From Blasia pusilla (taxonomy: Eukaryota; Marchantiophyta; Marchantiopsida; Blasiales): a stretch of 64,000 nt of DNA. Both the position numbers and the translations under genes were made by a program. A model generated the notes under the pieces. It saw only the letters and a list, made by a program, of their open reading frames with translations. It was not told where the DNA came from and did no database searches. Below are positions 1 to 9,822 of the stretch, in pieces. Where the stretch lies: positions 47,492,001 through 47,556,000 of the forward strand of contig CM114271.1 in NCBI GenBank assembly GCA_050084515.1, written 5' to 3'. The number at the start of each line of letters is the position of its first letter. Position 1 is the stretch's first letter.

Positions 1-435
1 TCTTAACTCTTTGAAGAGTAATAACATTCCACTCTTCGAAGTAATTCCACTCCTCAATGAAAATTCAAATGATATCTCAATCCCCTAAATAATTTCACCT
101 TTCAATAAAATTTAAACATAATCTACTCCTTCTCAATATTCGTTTTCCCTCTCATTACATATGAAGTAAGGGACAAAATTTTAATTTTCTGGCTATTTTT
201 TCTAGAATTTAACATATTTTGTCTTATTATACACCTAGATCACATATTATATTATGAATAAAATAAATCATAAGTCAATTAAAATATTTATTTCCCTCTT
301 ACACTTCAATTCTTTGTCTCTACCCATCTAATGTGACTCAAGGAACAAAATTCAAACATATTTCACTCTTGTCTTATTATTCTACTACTTTGTCTTATTG
401 TACATAAGGATCGCCCATTACAAGATAGATAGAAG
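1..435 (-). repeat. AT-rich dispersed repeat (Helitron-like family), runs off left edge
   Basis: The reverse complement of the first ~110 bases aligns closely with 20,040-20,150 (shared runs such as GATATCATTTGAATTTT and GAGTGGAATTACTT). The part around 380-430 (cttattgtacataaggatcgccc) mirrors the start of the 19.74-kb copy and of the 30.3-kb copy. Read on the minus strand, the element would begin near 430 with a sequence like TATCTATCTTGTAATGG, a decayed version of the TCTATATTATTATTGG start seen at 30,324. No coding potential is visible. Family membership is seen directly; assignment to Helitrons is inference from the related termini. Confidence 0.55.
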
Positions 436-860
436 ATAGATAGATAAGAAAGATACTTCTCAAATCCTAACCCATTTTGAAACTAACATTGCTCATCGAC
501 TACTAACACGTTTGAGTAGTCGCGTTCCATGTCAAGTGATGACAAGAGACTTTGGGTAGCAAAGCGCTATGAAGAATTCTATAACTATGTGCATAATTTT
601 TAGACTCACTAGAGTAGATCCATGGTTTGGATTACTAGTCTAAACTTGTGTAATGTACAAATTTAAACTATTTTTCATAATTAACTTTTATGGTCCCAAT
701 TATAGTGTGTTTTTTAATAAAATTTGTAATTGTAAACATCCCTTTAGTTGGAGCGTCATCCGACATTAAAATTTACTCAAAAAAATATATTTATATATAT
801 TTTTAAAAATATAATACTCATGATAAACTTTGAGATGGGGTGGGCGATCCCTACCCACTC
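436..860. other. AT-rich intergenic DNA, no gene seen
   Basis: Low-complexity AT-rich sequence with short tetranucleotide stretches (gatagatagaagatagataga near 425-450). No open frame or recognisable motif. Confidence 0.5.
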
Positions 861-937
861 TCAAAAAGCCCCAAAGTTTTTAATTGTGATTTAAAATTTC
901 AAAAAGCCCCAAAGTTTTTAATTGTGATTTAAAATTG
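861..937. repeat. 38-bp tandem duplication
   Basis: Two nearly identical copies start at 861 and 899, each beginning tcaaaaagccccaaag and ending in gatttaaaatt. The period is 38 bp. Confidence 0.85.
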
Positions 938-1195
938 CGGCACTTTGTGAGGGGTGGTAGGGAAAGTAATTAATGAACGGGTGAAAAGTCAAAATGGAAA
1001 GGAAGAAAAGGAGAGTGTACGCACTGCGTAATTATTTTTGATGAATGAATAACCTATATTACTATAGGAGGGCGCTTTTTTGATTTACAAACAAATGGCG
1101 CCTGGGAAATAAAAAAAATTTCACATACTAAAGAAAAAAATGAGTTTAAATGCACCATCATTAGTCCCTTCCTCTCATGGATTATGCATTAGTAA

Positions 1196-1419
1196 AAATT
1201 CTTTAAATTCTGGATACAATACACTTAAAAAACTAGCTAAACATTTTTTTATTTCAATTAATAGTAGGGAAGAAAAGAACTCTCCGAAAGCAATAATCAC
1301 GCAGCAAGAATTCTTTAAATTCTGGATACAATACACTAAAAAAACTAGTTAAACCTTTTTTTATTTCCATTAATAGTAGGAAAGAAAAGAACTCTCCGAA
1401 ATAATCACGCTGTCCCAAG
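1196..1419. repeat. 112-bp tandem duplication
   Basis: The unit beginning attctttaaattctgg occurs at 1,198 and again at 1,310, and both copies continue through a-rich sequence to aagaactctccgaaa. The copies differ by a handful of substitutions and small indels. Confidence 0.85.
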
Positions 1420-3460
1420 AATATATACATTTTTAAATACGTTATAAGAATATTTTCTAGCTCGTGAAACGCCGCACCCGGCCCGGGAAACGAAGTGGGA
1501 AGAGGTTCGCTCGCTCCCGCGCACACGGAGCTCTTGGAAGCCGGAGGGCAAGCATTCTCGTGCAGAGGGCTTCATTGGCGCCAAATGGTCGAGTAACACG
1601 AATCCTGTGGAGTGGTTCGTCCAGATGCGCGGCTGCTAGCTTAGGGTGTGCTAGGGGTGTCGGAGCCGAACGACGTACTCTACGGCTGCGCTACTCTATG
1701 CTGTGCCCATGTGCATAGCGGCCATCTTTCAATTCAAATTGTCGGAAGAAAAATTTAACCGGAAGGATCGGAGGAGCGGGTATGGAGAAATCGCCTCAAA
1801 TCGGAACACCGGCACGACCTCGATGGCAACACCGCACGCTTGATGTCTGGTTCAAGAAGTGGATCCGGGCTCACTTCATATCGTAGTTCGTCCGTCCGCT
1901 TGCTCTTTTGGTGAAACGCTCAGTAGCCAGATGATGCTCTGAATCGACGAGCGAACGGGGGGAGTTCAGTCTACTTCCAGGGAGACCGTCCTTCACGCGA
2001 ATGAAGAGTCCTCTTGTCAACCTGCTCTCGTTTGCTGCTGCTCTTGGAGGAATGTGAAGACTGTGACCTTTCCTTCTCCGAGACCGAATTCCCCTTGTTC
2101 TTAAGATTATCTGCCTCTTCCTGCTCCAGAGCCGGCTCACCGTTCACTTCTTTCTTGAGAGCCATTACTTCTAAATCCTCAGGTACGCGTGAACTAGAAT
2201 CCCTCGATCGATCAGCAGCTGTGTGTATCTGGGAACGACTGCTCTAATTTAACTTTCTGGTTACCTGACCCGCGAGCCGTCGCGATTGCGATGAAAAGTA
2301 CAAGACCAGTGCACGCCGAGGACTTGAGCACCGAGCGCTACTTACCGCAGGTTTCACGTTGCCAGAAACTGAATGAAGATTGCCGGAGCTCTTGGAGTCA
2401 GATTCAGGTGGTCCGATTCACCTGCAGGCGTTGCCCTATTCCATGACTCAGGCCGCCTCCTGATTTACGCATTTTCAGGTTTGGAGAGTGGATGAAATCG
2501 TTGCGACGCTCACCAGAATGCAAGGGGATCCCACTGACATTCTCGCAGAGGTCGACTTTCTCACTTACCCAGGTATCGTAAGCATAAACGCGCAACACCT
2601 AAACGCAACACAATCCAATTCGGGATGAGAATCACTTGCCACCACCAACTTGCAACTGAAGCGGATCCCATGCCAAGTTGTCGATGACTACTGCGACCCC
2701 GAGAATCCAAGCATTCCGGTAACGATAGAACCACCGGAGGCCAAAGAGTAGTTGTTCGTGGATGCAGCAGTTCTCCAAGCAACGACGAAAAATCGAGTTC
2801 ACCGTGAACGAAATCGCCCCGAGAGCGTGAAGCGGACGGGAGGAAGCAAGTGCTAACTCTTGGGATTTGTTGTCGACTATAGTGCGCCAAGAATGTAAAG
2901 TGAAGCGCGCCGTAGTGAAACGGGAGTCAGCAGGGCGATAAAGCGGTGCGCGGAGACTCGAAACTAGAAATCCAATGCTACACAGGAACTGACCATCCGT
3001 TCATCCTTTCCTCGGTTCGGATCCGAAGAGACACCGAGAGGTTGTCGATGTAACCGTCTCTTTAGTTAGTGCCCTGCTGGATCCATCTCCCCCTTTCGCT
3101 AGCTAGCAAGCATCTACACGATTCCTTCCACTTCATCTGGGATTCTGATCGGAAAATGCCAGTTATGGCAAGTAAATAGAAAGCCACCGACGCTAAGACG
3201 TTGGCTAGCGTCTACACTATGTCAGCCCCTTCATCTGACACTCTGGTTTGGAAATTCGCGGCACTAGAAAGAAGATAGGTAGCAACCAACGACAAGAAAC
3301 AGACAGGTACGATGTCATCACACTTCATCTGAGATTGTGATCAGAGGAATTCCGGTCATAGAAAACTCGACAAGGAAGGGGGAGAGGCGCAGTCAAACTG
3401 GGAAGAAATCAACGAAACCTTAAAGTGGTGAAATAGTCAAAAATGGATCCCACGAACGTT
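1420..3460. other. GC-richer non-coding stretch with gene-like scraps
   Basis: Several short open frames occur on both strands, but none has a recognisable domain. One minus-strand frame (2,165-1,971) starts MALKKEVNGEPALEQEEAD and is rich in Lys, Glu and Ser. It could be a stray exon but has no supported continuation. Part of this stretch (about 2,150-2,235) is repeated in diverged form at about 6,115-6,202. Confidence 0.4.
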
Positions 3461-3464
3461 TATG

Positions 3465-3680
3465 CATCACTTCTAACATCCTTTAGAAGTATAAGGGCCT
3501 CCTTCACTTTCCACTAACACTCCTCCCAACATCTCTTAAGAAGTAGAAGGGACTCCTTCACTTTCCACTAACACTCCTCCTAACATCCCTTAAGAAGTAG
3601 AAGGGACTCCGTCACTTTCCACTAACACTCCTTCTAACATTCCTTAAGAAGTAGAAGGGACTCCTTCACTTTCCACTGCT
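3465..3680. repeat. 54-bp tandem repeat, about four units
   Basis: The phrase cactttccacta starts at 3,505, 3,559 and 3,613, and a shortened form at 3,667, giving an exact 54-bp spacing. Each unit carries ...aacatcccttaagaagtagaagggactcc.... This is a minisatellite-like array with few substitutions between units. Confidence 0.9.
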
Positions 3681-4845
3681 TTAGCACCCTTCAAGGCCCA
3701 AACTAAGGTATGGCATTACCACTTATACCCTAAAGCACTGCACGCCCAAGCCCCTGCTCAAGTCAAAGCCTAAATCGACTTTCAAAGCTACCGTGCAGAA
3801 CTGGAAGCTTGCTGGCATTGGGATTGGACGATCGACCTAGCACCAGCCTTTGAAATCATTTAGCAAAAACCAATGTTAGAGCTCTCGGTTGCCCAACTGT
3901 CACATGACTTGTTTCCTTTCTCCCCCTCCAGTATTTGACGATGTCGCTAACCTCCGGAACATCCACACTCCTCCGAGGTACGAACCCCTCGCAGCGCCAA
4001 TAGGTAGTGGCGCTGTGATCTGTCTTGTGGATGGGTCGTTGGAGAGGGAAACTCGTAGTCGTGCTTCCGCATTGGTGAGATCTCTCACGGGTCCATGGAA
4101 TCGACGTCGGATTCGAGAGCTCATGACGGAACGTAAGGAGACTGCCTTTGTGAAACAACGAGAGAGGGCTGCTGTGACTGACTCGTCTATCTGCGGAGAA
4201 GCTGGATGGTAATTCCACGCCACTCTTCCGACATCGGTGAACCCGATCCGATCAGTTGGATCGAAAACAACCCGGAACAACAAGTCAACCGATTAGAGCA
4301 AAGCTCTCCACGACTCATCAGCAGGTCTCGAAAGTGAAAGTACATGGGAGCCGCCATCAAAACTATTTTCAAAATTATGGCTGAATTACGACGACTCCCC
4401 TCGATCGTTGGGGATCGATCTTTGATTTCTCTCCAGGACAGGCCAACGACACCGGTGCGTGAAAACGATCAAAGCAGAATATCCTCCAGACCACAATCTA
4501 CAGACAGCAGTCACGGCCGTGTCGCTCCTAACCCAGAGAGAGAAACAGGTCCGCGCGCACTTTCTCTGTTTGATGATATCGCGGGACCGCGGGATATCAT
4601 GTGATAGTTCACTCGCACCGATGTCAGCGACAATGACGAGAAGGGATTCGGGAGATGAACAGCGGCGCAACAACAGGATGTTTCATTGCCCACCTCCACT
4701 GAAGACTGACGTTATTCCTCAGAAAGCTGGTAGAATTGTAAGAGTGAAGTTTTCGACCATTAACTTCAAACGTACCGCGAAGCTCACAAACCTGTGACGG
4801 TGACAGCAAATTCTAGCCGAGATTTTTCAGCCGAGGCGTTCGACA
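3681..4845. other. Intergenic region downstream of the DMP gene
   Basis: Overlapping open frames of about 60-130 codons occur on both strands (for example 3,856-4,283). None shows a known motif and they shadow each other. It probably contains the 3' untranslated region of the minus-strand DMP gene near 4,600-4,845. Confidence 0.35.
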
Positions 4846-5418
4846 TTACTCAGGCGTGTGTATGGGATTAGATATCAGTTGAACTTGCGAAATGCACATA
4901 GCGTATCCAATTCCCTTTCTGGCGGGAGGTGAGAAAGCGAAGATGAAACCGACGATGCAAGCGAGAAGAAGGGGAACTGATTTCCTCACGTTGGACGCGA
5001 GGGATCCGTAGAAACAGTTGGTGATATCCTTTGAAAGAAGAGTGAGGGTGAGGAACACCACGACTGCGAGAGCTGCGTTAATGAAGTCCTGGCCATTTAG
5101 CAAATACTTCGTCCCTCCCCCGGTGTAGATGGATCCAGAGATGTCTGCCACTCCGCTGCTTTGAAACATTGGGTTCCAGAGTCCTTTGGGCGTTACAAAT
5201 CCGTAGTAGAGTTTCCCGTCCTCTGCGACGAAGCTATCGCTGAAGCAGAGGACCGCGCAGAGCAATACGAAGAGGAACAGGGCGTTGGCTGTCAGTACTT
5301 GCTCGGTAACGCCGCACAATCCATCGTTAGTTGTGATCGGTGCCAGTAGTTGGAACGCCAGATAGGTTCCCGTGGGAAGCAGATTCGCGATATTGCTCAG
5401 CATATCGGGACTCGTCAT
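4846..5418 (-). CDS. DUF679 / DMP family membrane protein
   Basis: The single-exon frame of 190 codons plus stop matches the plant DMP (DUF679 domain membrane protein) family. The family signature NLLPTGTYLAFQLLAPI lies near residues 12-28, followed by a conserved Cys, DSFVAEDGKLYYGFVTPKGL in the middle, a CFYGS block and the C-terminal RKGIGY ending. Four hydrophobic segments are visible, fitting the usual four-helix topology with both ends cytosolic. DMPs in flowering plants sit in the ER, tonoplast or plasma membrane and act in senescence and, for DMP8/9-type members, gamete fusion; this copy's role cannot be assigned. I chose the Met at 5,418 because it precedes the conserved core by the usual short distance. 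The frame stays open to an upstream Met at 5,517, giving 223 aa, and a splice acceptor-like acag lies between. The frame is intact, with no sign of decay. Confidence 0.85.
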   Translation of the reverse strand: MTSPDMLSNIANLLPTGTYLAFQLLAPITTNDGLCGVTEQVLTANALFLFVLLCAVLCFSDSFVAEDGKLYYGFVTPKGLWNPMFQSSGVADISGSIYTGGGTKYLLNGQDFINAALAVVVFLTLTLLSKDITNCFYGSLASNVRKSVPLLLACIVGFIFAFSPPARKGIGYAMCISQVQLISNPIHTPE

Positions 5419-5519
5419 GATGCTGCGTAGATTTGTGACTTCACAACCTGTACACACCAAAATTCCGAAGTGCGGGAGCGAGGAGCCGGCAAAAGAGATG
5501 ATCAAATGCCTCCTCACCT

Positions 5520-8500
5520 TGTTGATAGACTATACTCAGAAGTAGTGTCGGATCGCACGCACAGAGGGAGCGAGCGAGCGGGCGAGAGAGGGAGAGAGGT
5601 TTGGCAATCTCACAATTGGAAAGCGTGTCCACTGCGGTACCGAACTGAAGTAAATAGTCTTAGATCGGCTGATGTAGACTCAAAACTTAGTTCGAAGTCG
5701 TAGCTGGAACTTCCCGAATTGAGGTTTGCCACGGGTATGACAGTGCAGATAGATAGACCTCCTCCGTTGCGGTCTCCACACAACAAAGTGTTTAACCATC
5801 TAGCGTAATTTCCACGATCATCATGAGTGGGGGAACGTGAGAGATCTTTTGCGTGTCCTTTCCTTCCGCTGTTCGCGGGCGCCTTAAGGCAGCTTCTTCC
5901 CCGTGGAACTCGGCCAGCATTTTGGAGTAATGCGCGGACACACCAGGATCGGGGAGTCTCGATCTTCGCCTACCTTTAATTACGATGGTCATGGATAGGC
6001 CCTGGCTCCGTACGGTGGTTATATTCTTCACGAAGGATCCGGCATCCATTAACGCTTCGACCACGCTGCCCCACGCACTCCGGCCCTTCCAAATACTACT
6101 GAGAGGAACGTTTGTGAGCTCTCTTCTTAGCTTTTACTGCGAATTCCTGCACGGTAAGAGAATTCCTCGATCGATGACATCCGCTACTGTGTGTGTCTGG
6201 CAGTGGACCCACCATGAGAACGTACCATAGCGTAACCAAGCCCGTATTCAATGGCAAGCAAATACGACAATCTGTTGTAACTTACAACTTACAATCTGCA
6301 CGAAGTAATGCATCCCTTTCACTTCTTCGCGGGAGAAATAGAGAAAAGGCAGCATAGAGAACTTGGAATAGGGGAAATTGTCAAGAAACCAATTTTCTTC
6401 GACGAGGTGTCGTTCAAGCGATGGCATCGTGAGGAAAACACATGCCGACGAACGCTCACAACATTTTTAGCAATAACACTGAAATAGTCGGATCAACAGT
6501 TCAGAAATTTGTGTGTTTGGAAATGGAGACAATTTAGGATGCGGATCACGAAAAGGGCAGTCTTATCCTTTCCTTCTGTTCAGCGCAGAATGGCCACAAC
6601 TCGAAGCAGACGTTTCAAGATTCGCTATCGGCTCCCAAAATCGCAAAGATCGCTCGAACGTCACTGAGGTGACGAACAGAGTCGACAAACATGTACACGC
6701 GATCACGGCCAAAATATGGCTGGCTGAGTACTGTTTCTCAACGTCCTCTGTCCAGTTACGTGTGCTGCTATTAATCCATCGTGCATCCTTTCTCTTCCCA
6801 AACTTGAGGCATCCCTGGACTCACTCCAAGATTTCCGCGCGCTGCTGCTACACGGATAGAGATGTCCTCACGTGAAACTGAGTTTGCCGGTCGCTCCAAA
6901 CATCTTGTCATTCTCCCGCAGCCTTCGATCATGGCTTTTTGAAGCAGTGTCAAAACGATATCGTCCACACAGCCCTACACATTTTCGCTATGTCCTCAGC
7001 TCCAATCTAATTTCATTCCAGTCAATCTTGAAGACATTGGTCCTATTCGTCGGTCCATCTCCTCGAACGTGGAGATCGTTCAACTTTGCACCCCATTCCC
7101 AAATCCCTTTTACCATTCATAATAAATGTAGGTAGTGTTTCGCGTGTTATGTTTTCTTCACGACTTCACCTCCACTGTTTTCGAAGGACTCCGGCGGTCA
7201 CAAATTACAGTTCCACCGGTGAGGCCTCCACCGGACATGTTACCGCCTTGAACACGAGAAACAGTCACACTTGTAAGAACTCCGAACAAAATTCGCCTCG
7301 TGAGATAGCGAGGATTGATGTTTCTTTCCCCAAAGAGGCTCAACGGTCAGATTTATCAGAGCTTGAACCAGACTTTGTAGCCGAGCGAGACACGAAATGA
7401 AGACGGAGAGGAGAGTTGCTGATTATGTAAATGAAAAAAAGTTTGCGCTTGCGATTTGGTGGCCGAGTCGTGCAGGGCTGTGATTCGTCGAGCCTGGTGA
7501 ACATACTATCGACGGGACCAGAACTAAACTACTCAGCAAATCGCAGCATTCGCACAAGTGCTCTTCAGGTCATCGACGATGTGAAAAAAGAAGCTAGAAG
7601 CTGCTCTCGCCCCAAAAACAGTCTCGTGTACGGACATCGCCGTCATGTCTTGCAGCCACAGTCCAGGAGAAGCACCAGTCACTGCAGTGGAACATAGGTA
7701 AAGTCCACAAGTAGACGGGACTGGTAGACATCTGCCATTCCAAAGCGGAAACCAGTGCGTTGAAATAGGCTCCTCTCTGATGATCGTAGCGAGGTCGTGC
7801 CTGAAGTGTAGTTTATCGAGATTGCATTCCACTCGTCTTCTAGCCGGGTATGGGACACGATGGATCTCCCTTTCTCAGACAATCTTCGCAGTCTAGAAGC
7901 GTTCTCATCCTCCCCGCTCTCACTTCAGCAGCCTTTTCTGATGCTTCATCTTCAATTTGAACGGGAAAAGGCTCGTAAACTATAAGGTCTGTGGCGGAGA
8001 GGAGTTGCAGGGCCGCTAGAAAAAACTCTGAGGAAGTCAGTATTCGCAAACACGAAATGTACTCAGAGTGACCCAGGATCGTAGCCCTAACACGCACATT
8101 CCAGTCGGACGTTCAAGGTGTGCAGGACTGCGCCTGCAATTGGCACGTCAAATTTGCACTCATAAATTGCAGGGACGTTCGGAGCTACATTAGCGCCCGC
8201 TTGTTTCCCGATGCATTATGATGAGGTCCTTAGGATGAAGATCATCATCTCTTTCAGCAACGACATACCCACTCTCTACGCACATCCACTTCATTAATGC
8301 CCAGCAAGAGACGCAAATGCTTTTCATTCGCAGACAAAATTCTTTTCTCCGCAAGTCAGCTTAACTACAAATCTGCACGATGCTGGAGAGCATTTGGGAA
8401 AATGAAGGGCTCTACACCTATCGACACAAGATCTCCAGTTCTCTGAATTGCCTACCATCACAACGGGCTGTACCAACCCAACGGTCGATGCTAACGCAGA

Positions 8501-8536
8501 ACTACCTTTTCATAATCACCGGAGAGTCTTGAATCA
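5520..8536. other. Long stretch without a recognisable gene
   Basis: It includes a purine-rich GAGC/GAGA block at 5,565-5,605, probably in the DMP 5' region. Short open frames occur on both strands without family motifs. One minus-strand frame (6,064-5,792) reads plausibly as coding (TIVIKGRRRSRLPDPG) but has no partner exons that I can support. A diverged copy of the 2.15-kb segment is at about 6,115-6,202. Confidence 0.4.
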
Positions 8537-8998
8537 ATGATTTCAGCCCCACACAAGAAACCAACGGACCATCGGAGATATCGATCGCAGACAGAACCAT
8601 CAGAATCCGTTGTCACCTACTTCGGTTGTGCGAGCCCAAGTGGTAGCACAAGGGACATTGCAGTGGTCAAGAAGACCCACATTTATAGTCGACTTCATGA
8701 CGGACATCGATTTATCCCCCTAGCCATTAAGATGTACGGGGCGATGGGGGAGAGGTTTGACTCATTCCTTATGGATTGCACCCATCCTCTCCAGTCGAGA
8801 AATGGGTTATCCTTAGCCACTGCGATACTTTATTGTAGGCAACGGGTCTCCATAGCTTTGCAGCGCGCCCAGGCAAATGGGCTTATGCGGCGGGCTCAGG
8901 CGGTTGGAGACGCCAATGCTAGAGGTCCACTTAGTAGTAGTCACAGTTCTCTAGGTGTTGCTGATATTGTCTCTGCTGTTGGTGATATTGGTCGTTAG
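8537..8998 (+). pseudogene. Retroelement polyprotein C-terminal remnant
   Basis: This open frame of 153 codons contains HRFIPLAIKMYGAMGERF, then RQRVSIALQRAQANG and a low-complexity Ser/Val/Gly end. From family knowledge, the F-(I/V)-PLA-x-(E/K)-x-YG pattern followed by a basic QR-rich helix looks like the tail that follows the reverse transcriptase in some plant retroelement polyproteins. No reverse transcriptase is visible upstream, so the copy would be 5'-truncated, as non-LTR elements often are. It is followed by a 3' tail (9,000-9,150) that is also found in an intron at 39.5 kb, which supports a mobile origin. It could instead be an unknown host exon. Confidence 0.4.
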
Positions 8999-9150
8999 GG
9001 GGGAAGGCCCCCTTCTTTCTCCTCGGGGTCGGTTCCGGCCTCTTGAGGTCTATTTTTTGGGTCTCCATGCCCCCTCTTTTGTATCGTGATGGGTTTCCCA
9101 TCCTTTTTCTACATATATATATATTATTCATCTTCGGTTGTCTCGATTGC
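8999..9150 (+). repeat. 3' tail of the retroelement, with GATGGG/CCCATC hairpin and (TA)n
   Basis: This GC-rich stretch contains ccccctcttttg, followed by the hairpin GATGGG-ttt-CCCATC (9,088-9,102) and a short TA run. The same order (ccccctcttttg, GATGG...CCATC, then a gttcatcttc-like stretch) recurs at 39,470-39,600 inside an intron of the aspartokinase gene. It reads as a shared 3' end of one retroelement family. Confidence 0.5.
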
Positions 9151-9683
9151 AGTTTGCGCAGGACATTCATCCGTGTGACGGCTGAATCCAAGAGAGATCG
9201 TGGATGGGGTTTGAGGAATCCCATTAAAAGAGGATGGGGTTTGAGTTGAGATCAGGTTCTCAAAATATCTCAACTCAAATCCATATGCCTTCCTCCCACC
9301 CCTCTCGAAGGGCTCCGCACTAGTTTTCTAAAATTTTGTTATAAATATAACTATTGAATTTTTCTTTCAACTTTTTACAAAAACTTTTAAATGTGGGTAA
9401 TACATGCTAACAAGGATTACCATCGTTTAGATCTTTAGGATTTGGAACGAAACGATCGATGAATCGAGAGAGAAAACAATCTTAAGCGGGTCCTTTTTGG
9501 GCTCTTTTCAACACGACTAACATCATGTCAAAAATATCCAAGGGTGAAAAAATCACCGTGCGAGAAAGACTTAAATCTATGTTTTGTTTTAATTTTTAAC
9601 GGAAGAGCTAACAAGAGAGCACATTGTGATGGTAATTTAAGCCTAATTTATCCTAGTTGAAATTGAATGATTTTATTAATGTA
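9151..9683. other. AT-rich DNA between retroelement tail and Helitron
   Basis: It contains a small direct repeat (ggatggggtttgag at about 9,202 and 9,234). No gene is seen. The last bases (...ttaatgta) form the left flank of the large Helitron insertion. Confidence 0.5.
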
Positions 9684-9725
9684 CTAGTAAGGTGCCCATG
9701 AGATGCACGCCCACCTTACTAGTAC
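9681..9725 (-). terminator. Helitron 3' terminal hairpin and CTAG end
   Basis: The arms gtactagtaaggtg and caccttactagtac are exact reverse complements, separated by 17 bases. The stem includes the CTAG end itself (9,684-9,687) and one host-side base pair or more. In Helitrons this structure acts as the rolling-circle termination signal. Here the palindrome reaches the terminus, whereas typical hairpins stop about 10 bases short of it. Confidence 0.8.
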
Positions 9726-9822
9726 ATTTCGTATTCCCTCGTACGGGTGTAAGAGGGAATACGAAAGATGCAAATAGGCAGGAAGGAATCAATTTTTCTG
9801 ATCTGATTTTTAAATATTTATT

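Larger units (their letters stand above)
1053..9323 (+). mobile_element. Possible large Helitron-like element enclosing the DMP gene (speculative)
   Basis: At 1,053 the sequence CCTATATTACTATAGGAGGG resembles the 5' starts of the clearer Helitrons in this window (TCTATATTATTATTGGAG) and is preceded by A. At 9,320-9,323 a CTAG followed by T is preceded by a small CCCT...AGGG stem, as at Helitron 3' ends. Between them the composition changes from AT-rich to GC-richer mixed sequence carrying the DMP gene and a retroelement fragment, as expected for a gene-capturing Helitron. Against this, the first base is C rather than T, and CTAG is a common tetramer. Confidence 0.22.

Noticed and set aside
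1464-1718. 84-codon Arg/Ala-rich plus-strand frame
   Set aside because: Looks like GC-rich chance frame; no homologous motif and no continuation.
3856-4283. Overlapping frames of 107-127 codons on both strands
   Set aside because: They overlap each other in opposite directions, have no domain, and no splice context; more likely chance frames in GC-richer DNA.
8537-9323. CRISPR or prokaryotic operon features
   Set aside because: No direct-repeat/spacer array or Shine-Dalgarno-led gene clusters occur anywhere in the window; all host genes have spliceosomal introns or plant families.
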